From assembly GCA_017427285.1 (NCBI GenBank), contig JAFRTE010000043.1:43876-107875 (forward strand): a stretch of 64,000 nucleotides of DNA. The letters are read 5' to 3'. Both the position numbers and the translations under genes were made by a program. Below the pieces are notes generated by a model that did no database searches, was not told the origin of the DNA, and worked only from the letters and a program-made list of their open reading frames with translations. This DNA comes from Clostridia bacterium (GTDB lineage: Bacteria; Bacillota; Clostridia; Oscillospirales; UBA644). This document shows, piece after piece, positions 17,486 to 25,604 of this stretch. Within the stretch, counting starts at the first letter, position 1. Every line of letters begins with the position of its first letter.

Positions 17486-18268
17486 TCATTCTTCCGACTT
17501 TTTTTGCAAAAAAATTCGTTTCAGCGCATTATAAATAAGATAAATAAGCATTTCAACTGCGAAAAAGATTATAATATTCAGAAACGGCATGATATACACG
17601 GCTATGCTTTTATCGAAAATACCGAACGGGTCGCAAGTAACGAAAAACCAGTTGAAATCCGCAGAGTACTTGCCCGCCGCTCCGGTATAAAGCAGATTGC
17701 CGAGCAGCGCCCAAAGTGTCATGCCGACAAGGACGGCAAGGTCTTTGTGACACTTTTTGAAGGAAAGGCCTTCGCTGTCAAAAACGACGGTGAGAAAACC
17801 GTATGCTGTCATTATGCCGTGAAAAAGAAGCGTTTGTATTACGCGGTAGGTAAACGGATGGACGGCATGCCACATTACGCCCGCGGGATAAATAAGATAA
17901 ACGAGGTTTGAAATAAACCCGAGAAGGGCGAAATTCGTTTTGTATTTTACGAAAAAGCGGGTATGTCTGCTTAAAAAGCACATAACGCACATCGCCGTGC
18001 AGATATGGAACGGAAGCTTTTCGATATCGATTTCTTCGTATGCAAACGGCATAAGGAAGAAATCCGCGATATAAAGCCCGAAAGCGACGGAAATAAAGGC
18101 GCTGCAGGTTTTTTCTCTGACGCCTGCGCTCTTTTTTGCAAGAAAAACGCAGACAATTGCGATAACGGCGAATATGAAAAGCATGAAACAGATATGAAAA
18201 AGTCCGAAACACGTAAAAATGTCGCCGCCCTTACGGTCGCAAAGAATTCCGTGAATGAAAGAATACAA
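17486..18268 (-). CDS. YwaF/TMEM164-family integral membrane protein
   Basis: A 260-residue protein with about seven hydrophobic helices. The LPFHICTAMC motif and the H-rich NWFF/F region match the YwaF (TMEM164) family. Eukaryotic TMEM164 is an acyltransferase for ether phospholipids; the function of bacterial members is not established. It starts with TTG behind a strong GGAGG site. The location next to a GDPD gene suggests a lipid connection, but that is speculation. Confidence 0.8.
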   Translation of the reverse strand: MYSFIHGILCDRKGGDIFTCFGLFHICFMLFIFAVIAIVCVFLAKKSAGVREKTCSAFISVAFGLYIADFFLMPFAYEEIDIEKLPFHICTAMCVMCFLSRHTRFFVKYKTNFALLGFISNLVYLIYPAGVMWHAVHPFTYRVIQTLLFHGIMTAYGFLTVVFDSEGLSFKKCHKDLAVLVGMTLWALLGNLLYTGAAGKYSADFNWFFVTCDPFGIFDKSIAVYIMPFLNIIIFFAVEMLIYLIYNALKRIFLQKKSEE

Positions 18269-18357
18269 ATTATTTCCCCCTCCGATATCTTTTTCATTAT
18301 TATATCAAAAAACAGTAAAAAAAGCAAGAGTAAAATAGCGATTCGGATATTTTCGGA

Positions 18358-18387
18358 TAAAAGAAAAATCCTGCGGAAAGGCAGGAT
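18358..18387 (-). terminator. Second hairpin terminator downstream of tRNA-Gly
   Basis: On the minus strand ATCCTGC (18387-18381) pairs with GCAGGAT (18374-18368), followed by TTTTTCTTTT. It could catch read-through from the tRNA-Gly terminator before the YwaF gene. Confidence 0.65.
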
Positions 18388-18440
18388 CGGAAAAGGACAA
18401 AATACAGATATGAATTCAACTTTACGGAGTGAATTCAGAC

Positions 18441-18470
18441 AAAAAAAATCCGTCCTTTCGGACGGATTTT
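18441..18470 (-). terminator. Terminator of tRNA-Gly
   Basis: An 11-bp stem (18470-18460 with 18455-18445) with a 4-nt loop, then a run of T on the minus strand, beginning 2 nt after the tRNA 3' end. Confidence 0.9.
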
Positions 18471-18471
18471 C

Positions 18472-18545
18472 TGGAGCGGGTGACGGGAATCGAACCCGCA
18501 CAACTAGCTTGGAAGGCTAGGGTTCTACCACTGAACTACACCCGC
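18472..18545 (-). tRNA. tRNA-Gly (anticodon TCC)
   Basis: A 74-nt cloverleaf on the minus strand. The acceptor stem GCGGGTG pairs with CACCCGC, the discriminator is T, and CCA is encoded (TGG at 18472-18474 on the plus strand). The anticodon loop is CTTCCAA with anticodon TCC, and the T arm has GGTTCGATTCC. It has its own promoter and terminator. Confidence 0.97.
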
Positions 18546-18556
18546 AATGCTTAACT

Positions 18557-18585
18557 ATTATATTACAAACGGCGGGAAATGTCAA
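18557..18585 (-). promoter_or_regulatory. Promoter of tRNA-Gly
   Basis: Minus strand: TTGACA (18585-18580), 17-bp spacer, TATAAT (18562-18557), both consensus, about 12 bp before the tRNA. Confidence 0.9.
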
Positions 18586-18644
18586 GGTGTATTTTGTAAA
18601 ATTTTCGTGAACACGAAAACAGTCCCGCAAAAAAACGGTCGAGA

Positions 18645-19304
18645 TCAGTATTCGACTCCGTAATCGGCACGGTATTTTTTCATTGCGTCAAGATACTCCT
18701 CGCCTGGAACGGCTCCGCTTTCGATTGCTGCGATTATATCGTTTATGTTTACTATTGAATATACGTCAACGCCGAAATCACGCTTTGCGGACTGAACCGC
18801 GCTGAGATCGCCTTCAAGGGCTCTTTCCATACGGTCGACCGTAATAACCATACCGGCGATGTTTATATCCGCTGCCTGTCTGAGCTTGGGAAGGACTTCT
18901 CTGAGAGCTTTGCCGGAAGTCATAACGTCTTCGATAATAATAACGTTATCTCCGTTTTTAAGCTTTGTACCGACAAAATCTCCGCCTTCGCCGTGGTCCT
19001 TCGCCTCTTTGCGGTCGAAGCAGTATCCAACTTCAACGCCGTATTTGCCGTAAATAGCCTGAGCGGCGCAGACGGCGAGCGGGATGCCTTTATAAGCGGG
19101 GCCGAAAAGAACGTCTGCGGAAAGTCCGTTTTCGGTTATGCAGTCCGCATAAAAACCGCCGAGTTTTGCAAGCTGGGCGCCTGTGCGGTAATTTCCCGTA
19201 TTGATAAAATACGGCGCTTTGCGTCCGCTTTTCAAAGTAAAGTCGCCGAATGTCAGAACGCCGCATTCGGTCATGAATTTTACGAATTGTTCTTTGTTTG
19301 TCAT
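18645..19304 (-). CDS. pyrE: Orotate phosphoribosyltransferase
   Basis: Makes orotidine 5'-phosphate from orotate and PRPP in pyrimidine synthesis. I start at the ATG at 19304 (product begins MTNKEQFVKF, 219 residues). It has AGGAAAG upstream, while the longer ORF to 19364 would overlap the promoter. The PRPP-binding motif is VIIIEDVMTSGKAL, and FTLKSGRKAPYFINTG is the orotate-side signature. No other pyr gene is adjacent. Confidence 0.94.
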   Translation of the reverse strand: MTNKEQFVKFMTECGVLTFGDFTLKSGRKAPYFINTGNYRTGAQLAKLGGFYADCITENGLSADVLFGPAYKGIPLAVCAAQAIYGKYGVEVGYCFDRKEAKDHGEGGDFVGTKLKNGDNVIIIEDVMTSGKALREVLPKLRQAADINIAGMVITVDRMERALEGDLSAVQSAKRDFGVDVYSIVNINDIIAAIESGAVPGEEYLDAMKKYRADYGVEY

Positions 19305-19335
19305 ATTATACGTCTTTCCTGTTTTTCTTGCTTCG

Positions 19336-19364
19336 AGTATAACACAGCCCGAAGATTTTGTCAA
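19336..19364 (-). promoter_or_regulatory. Promoter of pyrE
   Basis: Minus strand: TTGACA (19364-19359), 17-bp spacer, TATACT (19341-19336). Its position fixes the pyrE start downstream at 19304. I see no PyrR-type attenuator between it and the start. Confidence 0.88.
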
Positions 19365-19522
19365 CCGTTTTTTTAAAGGGGCCGAATTTTTTGCGAAAAA
19401 GACAAGTTTATATTTTTTTAAATTATTTTTTATTTTTTCGGAACTTATTTGGATTATAATCGTCTAAGAAGACATAAAACGGAAATCATCAATAATTTTA
19501 TCCGATCAAATGGAGGAAAAAT

Positions 19523-22084
19523 ATGAAACTGCATAAGAAAGCAGCGGCTTTAATGCTCGTTGCGGCAATGATCGGCACGTTAGCCACGGCGTGCGCGACC
19601 GTTTCCGAAGAACCGGAAAAAACGGTCGATGAGGAACCTGCCGATGAGACTGTTTTGAACCAAACCGCAGAAACCGCAGCGGCAACAAGCTCAAAGGGAA
19701 GCGTTACAGAATCGTCGGTAAACGTTGAAGAAGAAGTCAGGGAGGAGTTTGCCGAAGATATGGCATACGAAATAGTTGAAGAGCCTGCCGTAGGTATGGG
19801 ATACCCGTCGGTGACATACCCGGGTTACGTTGCTTCAACGCCATCTACGGAAATAACGGATCAGGCGGAGCTTGACGCCAAGCTTGCGGAAATAACGCTT
19901 CTTGTAAGAAACACTGTAGATATCGGTGACGAATACACCACTTTCAACGGCAATTTTTCAGACAGCGTTACTCACCGTATGTGGTATCTTTACTGGTCCA
20001 ACGATGAAAACGACATAAACGTGACTGCCGCCGAAGACGGAACGGTCATAAACTACAACAAGTATTATCATAAAAACAACGCAAATAAATACGGAACATA
20101 CAACAGATTTTACAATCCGAAATTCCAGAAAACAACGAGAGACGAGGCAAAGGAAGCAGTTAAAAGTTTTGCACGCAGAGTATTAAGCGAAACGGAAAGC
20201 TATAATATTAAAGATTACGATTACGAAACTCTTTCTCCGCTTGAAGTTAATTCTTTTTATTTCAATGCCGTAATGACGGTAAACGGACTTGAAACCCCTG
20301 TCGGTCTCAACTTTACCGTTGACGCGGAAACGCTTGAAGTAACAAGGTTTTCACGCGGCGATTTCAATGATTCGTATTTCGGCTCCTACCCTTCTGCAAA
20401 CCCGAATTATACCGATAAAAACGCATTTAACGCGCTTTCGGGCAAATTTGACAACACATTAAAATACTATATCGTTTATGACGAAAACGATACCGAGCAT
20501 CTTTATCCGAAGGCGCAGCTTCAGTACAGATTCAGCCCGACCGGCGACTGGTATATGGATGCGCTTACGGGTGAGGTCATAGACAGAAATACGCTTTACA
20601 GCTCCGTTGACGGAAGAGGCGTAACGGTTACGACGAACGCCGTAGCGGAAGATGAAGTGGAAATGATGGAAATGCCGGCGGCGGAAGGCGGCATGAAATC
20701 ATACACTCTTACGCAGGTAGAGCTTGACAATATCGAGAAAATGAAGGACGTTCTGGCTCCGGAAAAAATCGCTCTCAAAGTTACGGAAAAATATCCCGAA
20801 TTCGGCCTTCAGTATTTTGAAATATCGTCTTCAAATTATTCAAGAAACCTTGAAACCGATGAAGTTACCGCAAACCTGTATTTTTCAAAACCTGTTGAAT
20901 CGGGCGCGGAGATAGGAATGTCCGAAAAAGCGTTTACCGAAAACACCGCGGGACGAAAAAACGTATATTACATAAGAAAATACGTTACCGCGGACGGTAA
21001 AACAGGTGAGCTTTTAAGCTACAGCACCAATATGCCGTATATAAGCGATAAAGAATATGACGGTCTGGAAAGAACAACGGACACGGCGACGATCGGCGCG
21101 GACTTCCTGAAAAAGAATTTCCCCGAAGAATTCGGTCTGTCAGCATTGACATACACATACACAGACACAAACAATACATACGCAAATTATCAGTACACGC
21201 ATACGGTAAACGGATATCCTCTCGACGCAAACTACCTTTACGTTACTGTAAACGCCATTGACGGAACGATCAACAGTTTCAACAGATGGTGGGTAGATAA
21301 CGTTGAGTTTGAAAGTGCGGACGGTATAATTTCAGCGGAAAAAGCTCTTGAAATCTATACATCCGAATACGCTCCCGACCTCAGATACATAACCGTTCCC
21401 GTTGCGATCGACGACAAAGCGCCCGAATTTATACCCTATATCAACGCAGGCTGGGGCGGCGGATATGTTTACGCATTCAAGACGGCATATATGCTGAAGA
21501 GCGAAGGCCGCACCTATGCAGTAACGGCAAAAGACGGCGAACCGCTCAAATACGAATATGTTTCTTCCGAAGGATACACGAAATATACCGATATTGACGA
21601 GTGCGGAAATCCCGACAGGATAGAAAAGCTTGCGGCATACGGTATTACTTACGGCGGAACCGCTTTCGAACCGAAGAAAACATTAACGCAGTGCGACATG
21701 CTCGTATTCCTTCTCAACTCCATGGGCAGCCGCTACTCGGCTGAAAGCACCGATGAGAGCTACATCGAATCGATTTACAGTCAGGCCGTTTATTACGGAT
21801 TTATCGACGAAAGCGAAAAAGCTCCCGATCAGAAAATGAAGAAGGAAGACGTTGCGAAAGCCATAATAAGAGCGACAGAATACGGCGCCGCGGCAAACCT
21901 TGCGGGACTTTTCAAAGCGGATTATAAAGACGCAGCGGATATTTCCGAAGGTCTCGCCCCCTATCTGCTTATCGCGGATGAAACGGGCATTATGGACGCG
22001 GACGGCGATAACAACATCAAACCGCAGGAATATATGACAAGAGAAGATCTCGCGGAAGTTGTATATGCATTTATGAACAGATAA
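19523..22084 (+). CDS. Large lipoprotein with PepSY/YcdB-like repeats and C-terminal SLH repeats
   Basis: An 853-residue exported protein. The signal peptide ends in the lipobox LATAC with C24 as lipidation site. A low-complexity acidic stretch follows (~25-85). Two large beta-rich repeats (~90-350 and ~400-650) have the PepSY/YcdB-type pattern, with conserved N-x-F-x-R/NRW turns and EALEIY-type helices. The last ~160 residues look like three S-layer-homology repeats (segments near 690, 745 and 805; TREDLAEVVYAFM at the end). SLH domains bind pyruvylated cell-wall polymers, so the protein may hold both membrane and wall. Function unknown. The gene is monocistronic, with GGAGG and a TATAAT at 19455-19460. 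Confidence 0.75.
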   Translation: MKLHKKAAALMLVAAMIGTLATACATVSEEPEKTVDEEPADETVLNQTAETAAATSSKGSVTESSVNVEEEVREEFAEDMAYEIVEEPAVGMGYPSVTYPGYVASTPSTEITDQAELDAKLAEITLLVRNTVDIGDEYTTFNGNFSDSVTHRMWYLYWSNDENDINVTAAEDGTVINYNKYYHKNNANKYGTYNRFYNPKFQKTTRDEAKEAVKSFARRVLSETESYNIKDYDYETLSPLEVNSFYFNAVMTVNGLETPVGLNFTVDAETLEVTRFSRGDFNDSYFGSYPSANPNYTDKNAFNALSGKFDNTLKYYIVYDENDTEHLYPKAQLQYRFSPTGDWYMDALTGEVIDRNTLYSSVDGRGVTVTTNAVAEDEVEMMEMPAAEGGMKSYTLTQVELDNIEKMKDVLAPEKIALKVTEKYPEFGLQYFEISSSNYSRNLETDEVTANLYFSKPVESGAEIGMSEKAFTENTAGRKNVYYIRKYVTADGKTGELLSYSTNMPYISDKEYDGLERTTDTATIGADFLKKNFPEEFGLSALTYTYTDTNNTYANYQYTHTVNGYPLDANYLYVTVNAIDGTINSFNRWWVDNVEFESADGIISAEKALEIYTSEYAPDLRYITVPVAIDDKAPEFIPYINAGWGGGYVYAFKTAYMLKSEGRTYAVTAKDGEPLKYEYVSSEGYTKYTDIDECGNPDRIEKLAAYGITYGGTAFEPKKTLTQCDMLVFLLNSMGSRYSAESTDESYIESIYSQAVYYGFIDESEKAPDQKMKKEDVAKAIIRATEYGAAANLAGLFKADYKDAADISEGLAPYLLIADETGIMDADGDNNIKPQEYMTREDLAEVVYAFMNR

Positions 22085-22117
22085 TTATCACTGCAGCACC
22101 TCCATGTAAAAAAACAG

Positions 22118-22148
22118 ATGTCCGGCAAAAGCCGGGCATTCGTTTTTT
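22118..22148 (+). terminator. Terminator after the SLH lipoprotein gene
   Basis: A stem with TCCGGC (22121-22126) and GCCGGG (22131-22136), extended by GATG/CATT with one mismatch, then CGTTTTTT. Confidence 0.85.
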
Positions 22149-22173
22149 ATATAAAAAAAATCAGCAAACGGTA

Positions 22174-22202
22174 TTGAAATAATACCGGTTTTATGATACA
22201 AT
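22174..22202 (+). promoter_or_regulatory. Promoter of the YhfC-family gene
   Basis: TTGAAA at 22174-22179, 17-bp spacer, TACAAT at 22197-22202, about 30 bp upstream of the start codon. Confidence 0.78.
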
Positions 22203-22232
22203 AAAAGAAAGATCAACCGACCGGAGTTTGAA

Positions 22233-23018
22233 ATGATACCGACAGCTGTTTTTATAGGGATACTGTTTTCGGCAATATGCTCGCTTGCCGTACCCATAGG
22301 CGTATGGATATACCTGATAAAAAAAGACAAAACAAAGAAGATAAACAGGTATATCCTGCTTGGTCTTTTCGGTTTTTTTGCGGCAGAGATAATAGTAAGA
22401 GAGCCGATTTTGATGATCCTCGGCGGCGAAGCGTGGTTTGCGGATTTTGCAAATTCGAACGGGGTTCTCTACAACCTGTTTCTTTCGTTTACCGTTGCCA
22501 TAGCAGAGACGGCGGCAAGATTTCTTATACTGAAATTTGCGGTAAAGGACGAAATCGGCTTTACTGCCGGGCTGGGCACGGGATTCGGTCACGGAGCTTG
22601 TGAAACTATGGCGTATACGGGAATCGTAAGCGTTGTAAATCTTATGGTATGCATAATGATATACACAAATTCGCTCGGCAATACGGAAGCTTACGCGGAT
22701 ATTAAAAATACGCTGACGTCGCAGTCACCATCTGTATATTTTGCCGCGGGAGCGGAAAGAGTGCTTGCGATAATCATACATATCGGTCTTTCAGTAATAC
22801 TTGCGTATTTCATAAAAAAGGGAATGGCGGCAGCCGGTTTTGCGGTATGTATGGGCGCGCACTGCGTTTATGATTTTTGCGTTAAGCTGACAGCGCAGTC
22901 GGGCGCTTCCGTATGGGTCACGATTGCCGCGATGACCGTTTTTGCGGCGGCTTTTGCCGCAGCGGCCGTATTTATAAGAAAAAAGGAAAACGCGGAAACG
23001 CCGAAGATCGTAAAATAG
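22233..23018 (+). CDS. YhfC-family intramembrane metalloprotease-like protein
   Basis: A 261-residue protein with about seven to eight membrane helices. The motif GFGHGACETM (helix ~4) and the later AERVLAIIIHIGLSV match the YhfC family (formerly DUF2324), which is placed with CPBP-like glutamic-type intramembrane proteases. The Glu and His residues of these motifs are present. Substrate unknown. CGGAG precedes the ATG. A single gene between two terminators. Confidence 0.78.
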   Translation: MIPTAVFIGILFSAICSLAVPIGVWIYLIKKDKTKKINRYILLGLFGFFAAEIIVREPILMILGGEAWFADFANSNGVLYNLFLSFTVAIAETAARFLILKFAVKDEIGFTAGLGTGFGHGACETMAYTGIVSVVNLMVCIMIYTNSLGNTEAYADIKNTLTSQSPSVYFAAGAERVLAIIIHIGLSVILAYFIKKGMAAAGFAVCMGAHCVYDFCVKLTAQSGASVWVTIAAMTVFAAAFAAAAVFIRKKENAETPKIVK

Positions 23019-23031
23019 GGCCGAAAATAAT

Positions 23032-23071
23032 AATGCAGTCCTTCGAATTATCGGAGGACTGCATTTTTTTA
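23032..23071. terminator. Bidirectional terminator between YhfC-like gene and der
   Basis: An 11-bp stem, AATGCAGTCCT (23032-23042) with AGGACTGCATT (23055-23065), followed by a T-run on the plus strand. The minus side is A/T-rich and may stop the convergent der transcript. Confidence 0.88.
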
Positions 23072-23075
23072 CTTT

Positions 23076-24404
23076 TCAGTTTTTGTCTCTTGTTTTTTCG
23101 CGGACTATGATGTTTATGGGCGTACCGGTAAGTCCGAAAGTTTCGCGCAGCTGATTTTCGATATAGCGCTGATATGAGAAATGGAAAAGCTCCGGATCGT
23201 TGACGAAAATAACGAATGTGGGCGGTTTTATCGAAACCTGAGTAATATAAAGCAGTTTCAGGCGCTTGCCTTTATCGGTGGGCGGCTGAACTTTTGTTGT
23301 TGCCTCGACGAGAACGTCGTTTAAAACGCCGGTCGTTATCCTTCTGCAATGCTGTTCTTTGACGAACGTGATCATTTTAAATACGTTTTCAACGCGGAAA
23401 CCCGTTTTGGCGGAAATGAAAACGATAGGCGCATAGGACATGAATTTAAGGTCTTCGACTATCTGCTTTCTTAATTTGTCCATGGTTTTATCGTCTTTTT
23501 CGACGGCGTCCCATTTATTTACGACTACAACGGACGCTTTGCCTTTTTCGTGGGCTATACCGGCGATCTTTGTATCCTGCTCGGTGACTCCGTCGTTTGC
23601 GTCTATCATTATAAGCACGACGTCGGCGCGGTCTACGGCCATATATGAGCGGAGAACGCTGTATTTTTCTATTTCGTCGTCAACCTTGCTTTTTTTGCGT
23701 AGACCGGCAGTATCAATAAAAACGAACTTGCCGAATTCGTTTTCGACCTCCGCGTCTACCGCATCTCTCGTTGTGCCGGGGATATCGGAAACTATGGTGC
23801 GTTCCGAGCCGAAAACGCGGTTTACAAAAGAGCTTTTGCCTACGTTCGGTTTACCGATAACCGCAACGTACGTTGAGTTTTCGTCCCTCACTTCTGCCGG
23901 ACGGTCTTTCAGTCTGCCGACAACCTCGTCAAGAAGGTCGCCTGTGCCAAGGCCGTGAACTGCGGAAACGGGGAACGGATCGCCGAGACCGAGATTGTAA
24001 AACTCGTAAAGCTCGGGCGGAGGAGTACCGGGACGGTCAACTTTGTTTACGCAAAGAACGACATCTTTTTTTGCTTTTAAAAGCATATCGGCAACTTCGC
24101 TGTCCGCCGCGGTGACGCCCGTAGTTATATCCGTAACGAGTATCACGACGTCTGCGGTTTCTATTGCGATAAGCGCCTGAGCGCGCATCTGAGACAGAAT
24201 AACGTCGTCGGAGTGAGGCTCTATGCCGCCGGTATCTATAAGCGTAAACGGAACACCGCCCCACTCGGCATCGCGGTAAAGCCGATCTCTCGTAACGCCA
24301 GGAGTGTCTTCTACGATAGACGGTCTGCCGCCGACTATTTTATTGAAAAGTGTGCTTTTGCCGACGTTCGGTCTGCCTACGACGGCAACGTATGAATTTG
24401 CCAT
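23076..24404 (-). CDS. der: Ribosome biogenesis GTPase Der (EngA)
   Basis: A double GTPase needed for maturation of the 50S subunit. Two G domains are visible: GRPNVGKST / DTPGVTRD / DTGG / NKVD and GKPNVGKSS / DIPGTTRD / DTAGL / NKWD, followed by a C-terminal KH-like domain. I start at ATG 24404 (MANSYVAVVG, 442 residues) with GGAG 7 nt upstream. The in-frame TTG at 24416 would contain that ribosome site. It lies downstream of an aldo/keto reductase gene. Confidence 0.97.
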   Translation of the reverse strand: MANSYVAVVGRPNVGKSTLFNKIVGGRPSIVEDTPGVTRDRLYRDAEWGGVPFTLIDTGGIEPHSDDVILSQMRAQALIAIETADVVILVTDITTGVTAADSEVADMLLKAKKDVVLCVNKVDRPGTPPPELYEFYNLGLGDPFPVSAVHGLGTGDLLDEVVGRLKDRPAEVRDENSTYVAVIGKPNVGKSSFVNRVFGSERTIVSDIPGTTRDAVDAEVENEFGKFVFIDTAGLRKKSKVDDEIEKYSVLRSYMAVDRADVVLIMIDANDGVTEQDTKIAGIAHEKGKASVVVVNKWDAVEKDDKTMDKLRKQIVEDLKFMSYAPIVFISAKTGFRVENVFKMITFVKEQHCRRITTGVLNDVLVEATTKVQPPTDKGKRLKLLYITQVSIKPPTFVIFVNDPELFHFSYQRYIENQLRETFGLTGTPINIIVREKTRDKN

Positions 24405-24441
24405 ATTATTCTCCAATCCGTCTTACGGCGGTTTTTAGGGT

Positions 24442-25569
24442 TCAGCTCAGGACGGAATGAACGAGCTTGAGTTTTTCGCGTATCTGAAGCTTCTGAGGAC
24501 ACTTCTTTTCGCACGCTCCGCATTCGACGCAGGAGGTAACAAGTCCTTCCTTGCCGTCCTTTTCAATATCTTCGCGGTATTTTTTGTATAACGCTTTTGC
24601 GTGGTCTTTAAGTCCGTAAACGTTATAAAGCGTATAAAGATAAAAAATCTGGGGAATATCGATATTTTTAACGCAGGGCATGCAGTACCGGCAGCCGGTG
24701 CAGTATAAATCCGAGAATTTTTTGAGGTCCTCAAGACTTTCTCTGATCTCCGCATTTTCTTTTTCGGTAAAAGGAATATCCGAGGACATTACCTTTGCGT
24801 TTTTTTCGACCTCTTCCGTACTTCTCATGCCCGAAAGAGCGCAGGAGATATTCGGATTGCCGAGAACGAAGCGCAAAGCGAGCTCGTATGTTGCTTTTGC
24901 AGAAACTGAGCCGATTTTATCTGCAAGCTCGGTGGGAGCAGCCAGACGTCCGCCGCCGACAGGTCCCATTGCGACGACGCCTCTGCCTGTTGACGCGACG
25001 TATTCGATACCCTTTTCGTTTGAACGGTCGAGAATATTATACTGAATAAGCATGGTTTCAAGCATCGGAGCTTTTGCGATGATATATTCAAGATCGTTCG
25101 GATCGCCGTGGAACGAAAACGATATATGTTTTATAAGCCCTTCTTCTTTGGCTTTCAGCGCCTCGTTAAGAAGGTCATATTTAAGCATTACGTCGTCAAA
25201 CATCTGTTTGTTGATGCTCCAGAAATGGTAAAAATCGATATAGTCGGTATCGAGTTTTTTCAGAGATTTTTCAAGATAAGAGCGGTAATCGGACGTTGCC
25301 CCTACCCTGCTGACGGGAATTTTAGTTGAGATATTGATTTTATCCCTGAAAGGTTTCACCGCTTTGCCGAGCACGACTTCGCTGTTTCCGTTGCAGTAGA
25401 AAAATGCGGAATCGAAGTAGTTTACACCGAGCTCATACGCGCGGCGGAGCATGGGTACCGTTTTTTCTTCGTCTATATCCTGCGTACCCTCTATTGAAGG
25501 GAAGCGCATACATCCGAAGCCGAGAGTAGAAATATTAACTCCGGTAGATCCGAATTTGCGATACTGCAT
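24442..25569 (-). CDS. Aldo/keto reductase with C-terminal 4Fe-4S ferredoxin-like domain
   Basis: A 375-residue protein. Residues ~1-280 form the AKR barrel, beginning with MQYRKFGSTGVNISTLGFGCMR (cited as region 1-22), with the catalytic D/Y/K set in NYFDSAFFY and STKIP. The C-terminal ~95 residues carry CTGCRYCMPC and CVECGACEKKCPQ, two cysteine clusters expected to hold Fe-S centres. This architecture is common in anaerobic Clostridia; substrates are mostly unknown. Confidence 0.88.
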   Translation of the reverse strand: MQYRKFGSTGVNISTLGFGCMRFPSIEGTQDIDEEKTVPMLRRAYELGVNYFDSAFFYCNGNSEVVLGKAVKPFRDKINISTKIPVSRVGATSDYRSYLEKSLKKLDTDYIDFYHFWSINKQMFDDVMLKYDLLNEALKAKEEGLIKHISFSFHGDPNDLEYIIAKAPMLETMLIQYNILDRSNEKGIEYVASTGRGVVAMGPVGGGRLAAPTELADKIGSVSAKATYELALRFVLGNPNISCALSGMRSTEEVEKNAKVMSSDIPFTEKENAEIRESLEDLKKFSDLYCTGCRYCMPCVKNIDIPQIFYLYTLYNVYGLKDHAKALYKKYREDIEKDGKEGLVTSCVECGACEKKCPQKLQIREKLKLVHSVLS

Positions 25570-25604
25570 AAAACCTCCTTAATATCTTTCGGGGCAAACG
25601 TTTC

